Of a stretch of DNA of 52,832 nt, positions 19,053 to 27,796 are shown in pieces. The DNA comes from Chitinophagaceae bacterium (GTDB lineage Bacteria > Bacteroidota > Bacteroidia > Chitinophagales > Chitinophagaceae). The stretch is taken from positions 1 to 52,832 of the forward strand of contig CANGMZ010000007.1 in the NCBI GenBank assembly GCA_947454715.1, written 5' to 3'. Each line of letters starts with the position of its first letter. Positions within the stretch are counted from its first letter, which is position 1. The position numbers and the translations under genes were made by a program. The notes beneath the pieces were generated by a model, which had not been told where the DNA came from, searched no databases, and worked only from the letters and a program-made list of their open reading frames with translations.

Positions 19053-19664
19053 TTGAAAACTTCGTTTACAAAACTGTTCTGTTCAATTCTGCTTTCTGTG
19101 CTGTTTTTAATGCATGGTGCTCAGTCGTTTGCGCAATCATCAGTCACTACCGATAGTAATTCTACAAACCAACATTCTTCGTTAATCACCAATATAGACA
19201 CGGCAACCAATTTCAAGAAAGCTCCTTTTCAGCCTAACCCTAAAAGGGCAGGACTATACTCTGCTATATTGCCGGGATTGGGACAATTCTACAATCGTCA
19301 GTATTGGAAAATACCGGTCATCTATGCCGGGCTTGCAGTAGCGGGATACTATTTTGTTGACAACTTAAATAATTATCAAGCATACAGAAAAGCATACATT
19401 GGTCGTATCAATAATCCATATCCTACTGATAAATACGTAAATATCTATACCGTAGACCAATTACAACAATTACAAAACGACTATAATAAATTTCTCAACC
19501 TCACTGTTCTGTTTACCGGAGTCGGTTATACGCTTCAAGTATTGGAAGCCATCACCGGAGCACACCTCAAAAATTTCGATATCTCAAGAGACATCTCTAT
19601 GCAGGTGCAACCAGTAGCATACCCTAAGGCAGTGGGTATGGGCCTTGTTGTCAATTTTAAATAA
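19053..19664 (+). CDS. DUF5683 domain membrane protein
   Basis: 203 residues from the preferred TTG start, which gives a normal signal peptide (KLFCSILLSVLFLMHGAQSFAQ). The mature part holds the DUF5683 signature: PKRAGLYSAILPGLGQFYNR, then YWKIPVIYAGLAVAGYYFV and a helical tail with a second hydrophobic segment (LNLTVLFTGVGYTLQVLEA). DUF5683 proteins are very common in Bacteroidota, often near chromosome-partition or cell-division genes; here that context is absent. Location is the cell envelope. Function unknown. Confidence 0.82.
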   Translation: MKTSFTKLFCSILLSVLFLMHGAQSFAQSSVTTDSNSTNQHSSLITNIDTATNFKKAPFQPNPKRAGLYSAILPGLGQFYNRQYWKIPVIYAGLAVAGYYFVDNLNNYQAYRKAYIGRINNPYPTDKYVNIYTVDQLQQLQNDYNKFLNLTVLFTGVGYTLQVLEAITGAHLKNFDISRDISMQVQPVAYPKAVGMGLVVNFK

Positions 19665-19797
19665 TTACACTGCAACTTGCGCCTGTTTCTATCTGCGATT
19701 ACACTTTCAAATCGATAATTTCCCTATCGGTTAATGAAATTAACAAAAAAGAAAAAAAGGTTTTCCCAACGTTTACGACTAATCCATCGTCTATATA

Positions 19798-19820
19798 GGC
19801 AATACAATATTATTATTGCC
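19798..19820. promoter_or_regulatory. Inverted repeat upstream of the XRE regulator gene
   Basis: GGCAATA, nine bases, TATTGCC: a perfect 7-bp palindrome 44 nt before the regulator's ATG. Its position suits an operator for autoregulation; this is inference from position and symmetry only. Confidence 0.3.
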
Positions 19821-19864
19821 GTTATAACTCTACTCAAACTCTTATTCATTAAAAAAATCCAATC

Positions 19865-20188
19865 ATGAACATCGGTCTAGCTATCAAATCTATTCGCAAG
19901 AAACTTTCTATCACTCAATATGAACTTGCCGAAAAATGCGAAATCTCTCAAACATCACTATCTCAGATAGAAACAGGCGTTAAACGCCCAAGCCAACGAA
20001 CCATAACAAAAGTGTGTACGGTATTAGACATCCCTGAATCAATCATATACATTGTGGCCATGCAGGAAGCAGATGTACCACCAAGCAAAAGAGGTATTTA
20101 TGACCTAGTCTACCCTTCTATTAAAAGTCTGGCACTGCAAATGGTAAGCGCAGAGCATATTGGTCTCGTAGGAGAAATGCGCAGTTAA
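19865..20188 (+). CDS. XRE-family helix-turn-helix transcriptional regulator
   Basis: 107 residues. The N-terminal Cro/C1-type HTH (about 5-60) is clear: IRKKLSITQYELAEKC for helices 1-2 and SQTSLSQIETGVKRPSQRT for the recognition helix region. The C-terminal 45 residues are helical without a known sensor domain. It stands alone between terminators, with no toxin or phage gene next to it, so it is probably a free-standing repressor. An inverted repeat upstream may be its operator. Confidence 0.88.
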   Translation: MNIGLAIKSIRKKLSITQYELAEKCEISQTSLSQIETGVKRPSQRTITKVCTVLDIPESIIYIVAMQEADVPPSKRGIYDLVYPSIKSLALQMVSAEHIGLVGEMRS

Positions 20189-20206
20189 AAAATTACTCAT
20201 TGATAA

Positions 20207-20247
20207 AAAACTGCCCAATGCCTTTTAATAAGGTGTTGGGCAGTTTT
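20207..20247 (+). terminator. Strong terminator after the XRE gene
   Basis: AAAACTGCCCAATGCCTT pairs almost perfectly with AAGGTGTTGGGCAGTTTT around a five-base loop, followed by more T residues. Confidence 0.88.
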
Positions 20248-20331
20248 AGTTTATACCCACAAAGAGCAATAATATTATAAAACATCCATATTCTATGCTG
20301 AATTAAATTTATAAGAGATGAGTACAAAAAG

Positions 20332-20339
20332 TATCTTTA
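20332..20339 (+). promoter_or_regulatory. Likely -7 element of prmC
   Basis: TATCTTTA ends 4 nt before the ATG, which implies a leaderless transcript if it is the real promoter. Confidence 0.4.
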
Positions 20340-20343
20340 CCCC

Positions 20344-21201
20344 ATGCATACCTTTAGTGAGGCATTCTATTTATTAAAGAATCAGTTACTCCCGATTTAT
20401 GATGACCGAGAATCAACGGCTATAGCCCACGAATTGCTTAATCACATTACCTCACAAAGCAAATTTGACCGGTTAATCAATAAAAGTCAACTGTTTACTA
20501 CACAACAGCAACTGGCTTTTGAAAAAGCCACACTGGAGTTACTCGCCGGGAAGCCGTTACAATATGTGATAGGTAATGCTTGGTTCATGGAGCATGAGTT
20601 TATAGTTAATGAGCATGTGCTTATTCCACGCCCTGAAACCGAAGAGTTGGTACAATGGATTGTTGCTGATTACAAAGATGCATGGGAACTTACCCTACTC
20701 GACATTGGTACCGGTAGCGGCTGTATCCCGGTATCTCTAAAGCTCGCATTACCTCAGGCACAAATCACAGCTTGTGATATTAGCGAGAATACGCTCGAAG
20801 TAGCGGCAACAAATGCAACAAAACTAAACGCAAACATTACATTTATAGGAATAGATATTCTGGACCCTGAGCAACAAAATAACCTCGGCTCTTATAACGT
20901 TATTGTATCTAATCCACCTTACATTCCTGTTTCTGAAAGAGAGAATATGCACAGCAATGTCAAAGATCACGAACCGGGAATTGCCCTGTTTGTACCTTCT
21001 GACGATGCTTTGCTCTTTTACAGAACCATTGCTCAGTTAGGTAAGAGTCATCTGGAACCGGAGGGCTGCATCTATTGCGAGTTGGAATCATCGCACGGAG
21101 AACAAAGCAAAGCACTGTTTGAAGAGATGGGCTATAAGAATGTAGAAATCAGAAAAGATATGCATGGCAATTGGCGTATGCTTAAAGCCGTAAATAATTA
21201 A
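20344..21201 (+). CDS. prmC: Peptide chain release factor N5-glutamine methyltransferase
   Basis: 285 residues, normal length. Methylates the Gln of the GGQ motif in RF1 and RF2. It has the N-terminal helical domain, LLDIGTGSGCIPVSLKL (SAM motif I) and the catalytic NPPY at 190-193, which binds the glutamine side chain; the conserved RPETEELV precedes motif I. It heads a plus-strand run with two polytopic glycosyltransferase genes that begin 13 nt after its stop codon. Confidence 0.95.
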   Translation: MHTFSEAFYLLKNQLLPIYDDRESTAIAHELLNHITSQSKFDRLINKSQLFTTQQQLAFEKATLELLAGKPLQYVIGNAWFMEHEFIVNEHVLIPRPETEELVQWIVADYKDAWELTLLDIGTGSGCIPVSLKLALPQAQITACDISENTLEVAATNATKLNANITFIGIDILDPEQQNNLGSYNVIVSNPPYIPVSERENMHSNVKDHEPGIALFVPSDDALLFYRTIAQLGKSHLEPEGCIYCELESSHGEQSKALFEEMGYKNVEIRKDMHGNWRMLKAVNN

Positions 21202-21214
21202 AATAACAATAGTA

Positions 21215-22552
21215 ATGAGCTTTAGATACAATAAACAAGATCGTATATTCATCAGTGCAATAGTGCTGGTGCATATTGTGTTCTTTTTATTAGCGATACA
21301 TTACACCCGCATATACATGGGCGATTCTTATGAATATATCTATGAAGCGGTAAACATTAAAAACCTTTTCTTTTTCTACAGTGGAAACCCGGCTATGCCT
21401 ATAGCCCCGGAATACATGACCCAAAGACAACCTATATACCCACTATTTCTAATGGGTGTATATCTGTTCTCCGTCAATAACTGGATAGTGATTGTATTGC
21501 AAAATCTTATCTCGATATGCAATATTGTCTATACCCGTAAGCTGTTGCAAAACATAGGATACAGCAGGCGATATGACTGGCTCCTGCTATTATTCATAAT
21601 AGCTTACCCAACCCAATTCATCAATGCCAACACTATTGCCCCGGATATTCTGCTGCAGTCTTGTACATTACTTTACTTTGGCAGTTTTATAAAACTCTAC
21701 CAACAAAAGAATCTGAAACAAGGCGCTTATATGAGTTTATGGTTGGTTGTCGGTTTATTGGTTAAACCGGTACTCTACCCATTTGTTATCATACACTTCC
21801 TGCTGATTACTATCTTGTTTGCAAAGTGGAAAATAAAAATGCAACGCCCTTTGCTCATAGCCTTACTCCCAATATGCGCAGTACTGCTATATAATTATGA
21901 TAACCTGATGCGTACAGGAAAATTCCACTTTTCAAGCAATCAATCGTTCAATGCCATTTACTATTTTAACGCTTATTTCACCCAAACACAAGGGGCAGAT
22001 AGTGCAGCTAAGTTTCTGGCAAATGAACGCGCAGACATCAATGCATTCCCTGAATATAAAGACAGGTATGACTATGCCAACGGCAGAGGCATTCAACTTC
22101 TGAAAGATAATTTTGCTCCTTATATGCTATTCCATTTTAAAAATACTGCACGCATATTCATAGAGCCGGGAAAAGCAGAGATGGACCTTTTTACGGGTAA
22201 GCTCACCTACAATGAGCTATACACAAAAAGCAATGAAGGCTTTGCTGCGACTTTTAAAAGTAAAGGCATTAGCGGACTACAACCTTATTTTGCAAGAAAC
22301 AACTCCATGCCATTTGTCATATTCGTTTTATTGTTCAATATCATCCGGGCTATTGGCATCTGTTTCTTTTTCATTGATAAAAAAATAAATAGACACATAA
22401 GGGTCTTTGTTTTAATCCTTTCAGGCTACTTTGCATTAATAGCCGGCCCAATAGCTAATACTCGGTACTTTCTACCGGTATCACTCATCATTATCGGCTG
22501 TGCTGTTATTGGCCTATCCGGGAAATTTAAAAGACATAAAGTGTTATTATAA
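21215..22552 (+). CDS. Polytopic membrane protein, GT-C-type glycosyltransferase-like
   Basis: 445 residues with about 10 predicted transmembrane helices. The first periplasmic loop holds an acidic pair (D37 and E40 in MGDSYEYIYEA), like the catalytic Asp region of GT39/GT83 (ArnT/PMT-like) enzymes, which move a sugar from a polyprenyl-phosphate donor to lipid or protein in the periplasm. The rest is weakly conserved and no further motif is certain. The adjoining gene encodes a similar protein with no intergenic gap, so the two are translated from one mRNA and may be an ancient pair. Acceptor unknown. Confidence 0.65.
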   Translation: MSFRYNKQDRIFISAIVLVHIVFFLLAIHYTRIYMGDSYEYIYEAVNIKNLFFFYSGNPAMPIAPEYMTQRQPIYPLFLMGVYLFSVNNWIVIVLQNLISICNIVYTRKLLQNIGYSRRYDWLLLLFIIAYPTQFINANTIAPDILLQSCTLLYFGSFIKLYQQKNLKQGAYMSLWLVVGLLVKPVLYPFVIIHFLLITILFAKWKIKMQRPLLIALLPICAVLLYNYDNLMRTGKFHFSSNQSFNAIYYFNAYFTQTQGADSAAKFLANERADINAFPEYKDRYDYANGRGIQLLKDNFAPYMLFHFKNTARIFIEPGKAEMDLFTGKLTYNELYTKSNEGFAATFKSKGISGLQPYFARNNSMPFVIFVLLFNIIRAIGICFFFIDKKINRHIRVFVLILSGYFALIAGPIANTRYFLPVSLIIIGCAVIGLSGKFKRHKVLL

Positions 22553-24115
22553 GTGAGACCACTACAGAAATATCTGCCTTTGGCTACATCAGTAATACTG
22601 ATGTATGTAGTGCTGCTCCTTATCTATCCCCATTTTCAATATTTCATAGACCCCGACGGCACTGCTTACCTTACCATATCTAGAAGATATGCTGCGGGAG
22701 ATTATGAGAAGGCAATAAATGGATATTGGAGCCCCTGGAGCTGCTGGTTAACTGCTTTACTTATGAAAAAAGGCATTGCAGCCATACCCGCTTCTGTAAT
22801 TATTAATGCTTTAGGTGCAACAGGACTATTATATATTACACAATCCCTTCTTTTACGCTTCAAAACAACAGTGCAGTTACAATGGCCGCTCATGTTATCG
22901 TTGAGCGTGTTTCTGTGCTATGCTGTTTTCTGGCAATCATTCGACGATTTATGGGAATGCTTTTTTCTACTCACTACACTCAGACTAATTCTGTATCCAC
23001 AATTTTCACAAAAAACTGCCATGTGGCTGAGTACAGGAGCCATTGGTGCACTTGCTTATTTTTCCAAAGCTTATTCATTTCCGTTTTTTATACTCAATAC
23101 CATTTGTTGCGTCTATTTTGTCACTGAAAAAAACAAAAAACAATGGATTAAAATTTGCGCCATATCAATTGGAGCTATGCTATTGTTCAGCCTACCTTGG
23201 ATTTTCTTACTCCATAATAAATACGGTATCTGGACAACCTCTACTGCAGGGCCGCTCAATACATCTTGGTATCTGGTAGGGCATCCTTATTGGAAAGAAG
23301 GCATTGAGCACATTCTTCCACCTGTATACAGCGATAGCCCCTATTACTGGGAAGACCCCTATATAGTTAACGGCATTACACCGCATTTCTGGAGCTCCTG
23401 GCATTTAATGGGATTGCAATTATTAAGAGTTGGGCTCAATTCTTTAAAGCTGATTGCCAGCATGTTGCAATTATCTATTTTCTTTCCTCTTGTTGCACTC
23501 CTTAGCTTTTATTCATGGTTCAAGAAGCCAGACCGGGACCGATACAGTACAGATTTAAAAGTCATTACATTATCTTTTTTACTGTTTCCTTTGGGCTACA
23601 TACTCATTAATTTCGAGTCGAGATACTTATGGTATATGCTGCCACTGGCAATGATAATAGGCAGCTACATAATCACCGACAACCCATTTCTCGCAAAAAG
23701 AAAAGTGAACATGAATCTGTTCTATTGGTTATTTGCGCTCAGTTTTACTGTTTTTCCAATACGAACAATGCTTATCCAATACCATACAGGAAAAGATGAA
23801 GCCACGTTAGCAACAAAACTGAATGCTTCAGGTATAAAAGGCAGTTTCACAAGCAATGCCCACCCCGGTGCTCAAATGCAATCTACCATTCGGCTGGCAT
23901 ACTTATCAGGCAATAGTTATTATATTGTACCATTGCCTGACAGCCTGTCTGACAATGACATTATTACCAATGCCAGACAGTATAATGTCAAATATTACCT
24001 GAGGTACAATACAAGAAAAAGCAATAGGAATTATAACTCTAACCTGCCGGTATTAATGACAGAACCATCGGGTGTATGGACTATATATGACCTTGGCAAA
24101 ACAAGTGATTATTAA
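22553..24115 (+). CDS. Polytopic GT-C-type glycosyltransferase-like protein
   Basis: 520 residues, starting at a GTG directly after the TAA of the preceding gene, a sign of translational coupling. About 10-11 transmembrane helices; first-loop acidic motif FIDPDGTAYLTISRRY (D33, D35) as in GT39-type glycosyltransferases. A soluble C-terminal region of about 100 residues ends the protein. As with its neighbour, transfer of a sugar from a polyprenyl-linked donor on the periplasmic face is the likely reaction; substrate and product cannot be told. Confidence 0.65.
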   Translation: MRPLQKYLPLATSVILMYVVLLLIYPHFQYFIDPDGTAYLTISRRYAAGDYEKAINGYWSPWSCWLTALLMKKGIAAIPASVIINALGATGLLYITQSLLLRFKTTVQLQWPLMLSLSVFLCYAVFWQSFDDLWECFFLLTTLRLILYPQFSQKTAMWLSTGAIGALAYFSKAYSFPFFILNTICCVYFVTEKNKKQWIKICAISIGAMLLFSLPWIFLLHNKYGIWTTSTAGPLNTSWYLVGHPYWKEGIEHILPPVYSDSPYYWEDPYIVNGITPHFWSSWHLMGLQLLRVGLNSLKLIASMLQLSIFFPLVALLSFYSWFKKPDRDRYSTDLKVITLSFLLFPLGYILINFESRYLWYMLPLAMIIGSYIITDNPFLAKRKVNMNLFYWLFALSFTVFPIRTMLIQYHTGKDEATLATKLNASGIKGSFTSNAHPGAQMQSTIRLAYLSGNSYYIVPLPDSLSDNDIITNARQYNVKYYLRYNTRKSNRNYNSNLPVLMTEPSGVWTIYDLGKTSDY

Positions 24116-24191
24116 ATAGTTATGCACTGACCAAAAACATTTTTCACTTGCCGTAATACACAGACCTTTACATTCCAAAACAAAAAATATC

Positions 24192-24665
24192 ATGGCATTA
24201 TTATCAGATCAAGACAGTGCACTGCAATTAGATATGGACATTATCACTCCTGCAGGTTGGACCAATGAAGAAGAGACAAACCCACAGACGCAAATCATAG
24301 ACAGAACACGCCTAAAGTTTTCAGAAAACATCAATAATACACTTAAAGAGGCCACACAACGGACCCAAGATTTAATGCAGGCACTAAGTACAGAGGTAGA
24401 TATTTATGTTTCAACTGCATACCTGACTATCAATGAAGACGCATCATATCATATTTTTTTAATGGTGCGTTTAGAAGATTATCACTCCCCGCATATACAG
24501 GCAGCTCAGCTACTTGCAGAAAAATACACTGATAGCAATTCAGATTTTGCTATCAGGTTCACCTTTATAGTAGCCAGAGAAAATATAATCGCACATCTTA
24601 CCTCAAGTGAAATAAAACTAAAATACGTCAACAAGAATAAACACATTAATCCGGGTAGCAACTAA
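24192..24665 (+). CDS. Hypothetical soluble protein
   Basis: 157 residues, no signal peptide or membrane helix. Predicted to hold an amphipathic helix (RLKFSENINNTLKEATQRTQDLMQALS region, about 45-70) followed by beta-rich segments (DIYVSTAYLTINEDASYHIFLMV; FAIRFTFIVARENII). I do not recognise the family. It sits alone between the glycosyltransferase pair and the aldolase gene, each with separate signals. Codon usage resembles the neighbours. Confidence 0.5.
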   Translation: MALLSDQDSALQLDMDIITPAGWTNEEETNPQTQIIDRTRLKFSENINNTLKEATQRTQDLMQALSTEVDIYVSTAYLTINEDASYHIFLMVRLEDYHSPHIQAAQLLAEKYTDSNSDFAIRFTFIVARENIIAHLTSSEIKLKYVNKNKHINPGSN

Positions 24666-24717
24666 ATAACACTTGATAAGTTTTGGCATTTCACTTTTAA
24701 GTTTTAACTTTTTAAAA

Positions 24718-24725
24718 TACCTTTG
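24718..24725 (+). promoter_or_regulatory. -7 promoter element of the aldolase gene
   Basis: TACCTTTG, exact TAnnTTTG, 25 nt before the ATG, in T-rich DNA. Confidence 0.55.
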
Positions 24726-24750
24726 CGCTCAGATTTAAAAAAAACTTCTT

Positions 24751-25809
24751 ATGGCTTCTAACAAAATAAATGAACTTTTAGGCGATAAAGCCGAGTACTT
24801 CTTAGGTCACACGTGCCAGACCATTGACAAATCTTCTATTCATGTGCCTTCTCCATCTCACCTTGATGATGTATGGACAAGTTCTAACCGTAATATCCAA
24901 ACATTACGTAGCTTGAACAGCATTATGGATCATGGTCGCTTGGGTGGTACAGGTTATGTATCTATCCTTCCTGTAGATCAGGGTATAGAGCATAGTGCAG
25001 GTGCTTCTTTCGCTCCAAATCCTATTTATTTTGATCCTGAAAATATAGTTAAACTGGCTATTGAAGGTGGCTGTAACGCTGTTGCTTCTACTTATGGTGT
25101 ATTAGGCGCTGTAGCACGTAAGTATGCACATAAAATACCAATGATTGTAAAGATCAACCATAACGAATTCATCTCTTACCCTAACAAGTTTGACCAAATC
25201 ATGTTCGGCACAATTAAGGATGCATGGAACATGGGTGCAACTGCTGTAGGCGCAACTATATATTTCGGTTCTGACGAAAGTGCTCGCCAGATAGTAGAAG
25301 TAGCTAAGGCTTTTGAATATGCTCACGAATTGGGTATGACTACAATCCTTTGGTGCTACCTGCGTAACAGCGCATTTAAGAAAGATGGTATTGATTACCA
25401 TACTGCAGCAGATCTTACAGCACAGGCTAATCACCTTGGCGTTACAATTCAGGCAGATATCATCAAGCAAAAATTGCCTACAAACAATGGTGGTTACAAT
25501 GCATTGAACTTTGGTAAGACACACAAACTGGTTTACGATAAGTTGACTACAGATCACCCAATCGACTTGGCACGTTATCAAGTAGCTAATTGCTATATGG
25601 GTCGTGTAGGTTTGATCAACTCTGGTGGCGAGTCTAAGGGCGCAACTGACTTAGCTGAAGCAGTAACAACTGCCGTTATCAACAAACGTGCTGGTGGTAT
25701 GGGTCTTATCAGTGGTCGTAAGGCATTCCAGAAAGACATGAAAGTTGGTGTTGAATTGTTGAACACTATTCAGGATGTCTATTTGGATCCTACTGTAACT
25801 GTAGCTTAA
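24751..25809 (+). CDS. fbaB: Class I fructose-bisphosphate aldolase, FbaB/DhnA type
   Basis: 352 residues, the length of E. coli FbaB. Cleaves or forms fructose 1,6-bisphosphate from dihydroxyacetone phosphate and glyceraldehyde 3-phosphate through a Schiff base. The family landmarks [30 protein letters not shown] and [11 protein letters not shown] are present, as are the later [10 protein letters not shown] and SGRKAFQK phosphate-binding segments. The codon pattern is regular (many GGT, CGT, GTA codons), as expected for a highly expressed gene. Own promoter and terminator. Confidence 0.95.
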   Translation: MASNKINELLGDKAEYFLGHTCQTIDKSSIHVPSPSHLDDVWTSSNRNIQTLRSLNSIMDHGRLGGTGYVSILPVDQGIEHSAGASFAPNPIYFDPENIVKLAIEGGCNAVASTYGVLGAVARKYAHKIPMIVKINHNEFISYPNKFDQIMFGTIKDAWNMGATAVGATIYFGSDESARQIVEVAKAFEYAHELGMTTILWCYLRNSAFKKDGIDYHTAADLTAQANHLGVTIQADIIKQKLPTNNGGYNALNFGKTHKLVYDKLTTDHPIDLARYQVANCYMGRVGLINSGGESKGATDLAEAVTTAVINKRAGGMGLISGRKAFQKDMKVGVELLNTIQDVYLDPTVTVA

Positions 25810-25829
25810 TTAAAATAAATAAACATATA

Positions 25830-25869
25830 AAGAAGCCCCTGTATCTCGTATCAGGGGCTTCTTACTTTT
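25830..25869 (+). terminator. Terminator of the aldolase gene
   Basis: AAGAAGCCCCTG and CAGGGGCTTCTT form a perfect 12-bp stem with a ten-base loop, followed by TACTTTTC. Confidence 0.88.
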
Positions 25870-25886
25870 CTACATCAATTTAGCAT

Positions 25887-25894
25887 TATCTTTG
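25887..25894 (+). promoter_or_regulatory. -7 promoter element of the aminotransferase gene
   Basis: TATCTTTG, exact consensus, ends 4 nt before the ATG; the mRNA should start at or next to the start codon. Confidence 0.6.
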
Positions 25895-25898
25895 TCTT

Positions 25899-27089
25899 AT
25901 GCCGGTAATCTCACATCGCGGGGCCATGATGCCCCCTTCGCCTATTCGTAAGTTGGTACCTTATGCCGACGCAGCAAAAAAAAGAGGTACAAAAGTTTAT
26001 CATCTTAATATTGGTCAACCTGATATCGTAACACCTGACAGCATTCTGGATGCCGTTCGTCATACAGATATGAAGGTGCTGGAGTACAGCCCTAGTGCTG
26101 GTTTTGATAGTTACCGCAAAAAGTTAGTTGAGTATTATAAGAGAAACAATATCGACGTAACTGCTAACCAAATTATAGTAACAACCGGAGGTTCTGAAGC
26201 AATCACATTTGCAATCATGAGTTGTTTAGATCCGGGTGACGAAATCATTATCCCGGAGCCATTCTATGCTAATTATAATGGCTTTGCTACAAGCTCAGGA
26301 GTTAAGGTTGTTCCTATCCCTTCCGGTATAGAAGACGGTTTTTCACTACCTCCTATTGAGGCTTTTGAAAAAGCAGTAACACCGCAGACTAAAGCTATAA
26401 TGATCTGCAACCCCAACAACCCTACAGGCTACTTGTATAGCATGGAGGAGTTAGATATTCTGAAAGAGATATGCCTGAAGCATGATTTGTTCTTGTTTAG
26501 CGACGAAGCATATCGTGAGTTTTGTTATGATGGTAGCAAGCATATTTCTGCATTGTCATTACCGGGTTTGGAAGAGCATGCAATACTGCTCGATACAATA
26601 TCTAAAAGATACAGCGCATGTGGCGGTCGCATAGGTGCATTTGTTACCCGCAACCAGCAGGTACTTGATGCAGCTATGAAATTTGCACAAGCTCGCCTGA
26701 GTCCGCCTACTTTCGCTCAGATATTGGGTGAAGCAGCAGTTGACCTACCGGCAGATTATTTTGATGAAGTGCATGCAGAATACACTTCACGCAGAGATAT
26801 TCTGGTAAGCCGACTTAAAAAAATGGACGGCGTTATCTGCCCGCTACCGGGTGGTGCATTTTATGCTATGGCAAAGCTTCCTGTTGAAAACAGTGAAAGA
26901 TTCTGCCAATGGCTACTTGAAGAGTTCTCTCACAATGGCGCTACAGTAATGATGGCTCCTGCTGCAGGATTCTACGCCACTCCGGGTAAAGGACGTAATG
27001 AAGTACGTATGGCTTATGTGCTCAACAAAGAGGACATTAATGCAGCAATGGACTGCCTTGAAGCAGCACTGAAGGTGTATAAAAACTAA
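25899..27089 (+). CDS. PLP-dependent class I/II aminotransferase (aspartate aminotransferase-like)
   Basis: 396 residues, full-length fold type I aminotransferase. It has SPIRKLVPYADAAKKRG and VYHLNIGQPDI at the N-terminus, the PLP-stacking region, ICNPNNPTGYLYS with the PLP-binding Asn, FSDEAYREFCYDG with Asp and Tyr, and the Schiff-base lysine K236 in DTISKRYSACGGR. Close relatives are annotated as aspartate or broad-range aminotransferases (amino acid plus 2-oxoglutarate). A downstream Met pair (codons 10-11) is possible as start but would cut into conserved sequence, so the first ATG is preferred even though it lies right after the promoter box. Confidence 0.92.
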   Translation: MPVISHRGAMMPPSPIRKLVPYADAAKKRGTKVYHLNIGQPDIVTPDSILDAVRHTDMKVLEYSPSAGFDSYRKKLVEYYKRNNIDVTANQIIVTTGGSEAITFAIMSCLDPGDEIIIPEPFYANYNGFATSSGVKVVPIPSGIEDGFSLPPIEAFEKAVTPQTKAIMICNPNNPTGYLYSMEELDILKEICLKHDLFLFSDEAYREFCYDGSKHISALSLPGLEEHAILLDTISKRYSACGGRIGAFVTRNQQVLDAAMKFAQARLSPPTFAQILGEAAVDLPADYFDEVHAEYTSRRDILVSRLKKMDGVICPLPGGAFYAMAKLPVENSERFCQWLLEEFSHNGATVMMAPAAGFYATPGKGRNEVRMAYVLNKEDINAAMDCLEAALKVYKN

Positions 27090-27110
27090 TAAATAATTCA
27101 AATTTTCAAT

Positions 27111-27142
27111 AAAAGAGAGATGACGTAAGTTGTCTCTCTTTT
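27111..27142 (+). terminator. Terminator of the aminotransferase gene
   Basis: AAAAGAGAGATGAC pairs with GTTGTCTCTCTTTT around a GTAA tetraloop. Confidence 0.85.
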
Positions 27143-27164
27143 ACATTTTACTCAGAACAGCCTA

Positions 27165-27195
27165 TTGCACAACACATTTTGCTTCATTATATTTG
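27165..27195 (+). promoter_or_regulatory. Promoter of the DoxX-like gene
   Basis: TTG (27165-27167), 20-nt spacer, TATATTTG (27188-27195). Leader of about 55 nt. Confidence 0.5.
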
Positions 27196-27253
27196 TATAT
27201 TCATCAACAAATCATACAGATAGATTTGTATGATTTTATAAAACACACTTCTT

Positions 27254-27643
27254 ATGGCTAGTAATAAAACAACTAATATCCTTTATTGGGTTTTCAACGG
27301 ACTTTTTGGCGGGCTGATGCTATTCTCTGCAATACCTGATATCATAATGAATGCAGATGCAGTAACATTTATGCACGACAAATTATTTTACCCTACCTAT
27401 TTGCTGCCATTCATAGGTGTGGCAAAAGCACTCGGGGTAATCGCTATTTTCATTCCCGGCTTTCCCCGCATCAAAGAATGGGCTTATGCGGGTCTTATGA
27501 TTGACATTATTGGCGCTACCTATTCGGTAATTTGTGTGAGCAAATCTGCTGCAGAATGGGCAGTGATGCCTGTTTTTATAATCATGGGCTTTACTGCATA
27601 TTACTTTTATCATAAAAAGAATAAACCAAAAGTTATCTATTGA
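27254..27643 (+). CDS. DoxX-like family membrane protein
   Basis: 129 residues, four transmembrane helices (about 8-28, 47-68, 75-95 and 100-120). Conserved DoxX-like features include FSAIPDI in the first helix/loop and LLPFIGVAKALGVIAIFIPGFPRIKEWAYAG in the middle. DoxX-type proteins are small inner-membrane quinone- or redox-linked proteins of mostly unknown function. Monocistronic between its own promoter and a perfect terminator. Confidence 0.82.
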   Translation: MASNKTTNILYWVFNGLFGGLMLFSAIPDIIMNADAVTFMHDKLFYPTYLLPFIGVAKALGVIAIFIPGFPRIKEWAYAGLMIDIIGATYSVICVSKSAAEWAVMPVFIIMGFTAYYFYHKKNKPKVIY

Positions 27644-27662
27644 TAACAAGTAATACACTTTT

Positions 27663-27698
27663 AAAAAGGTATAATACTGCGAGTATTATACCTTTTTT
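27663..27698. terminator. Terminator of the DoxX-like gene
   Basis: A perfect 16-bp stem (AAAAAGGTATAATACT and complement) with a three-base GCG loop ending in six T residues. Confidence 0.92.
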
Positions 27699-27796
27699 GC
27701 TGTACAGCAGCTATTCTTCAGGAAGTTTTATCATTTTATTTTCCTGCTACTTTTATACCTTCACTATTAGATTAACCCAAAAACAGAATTGCAATT

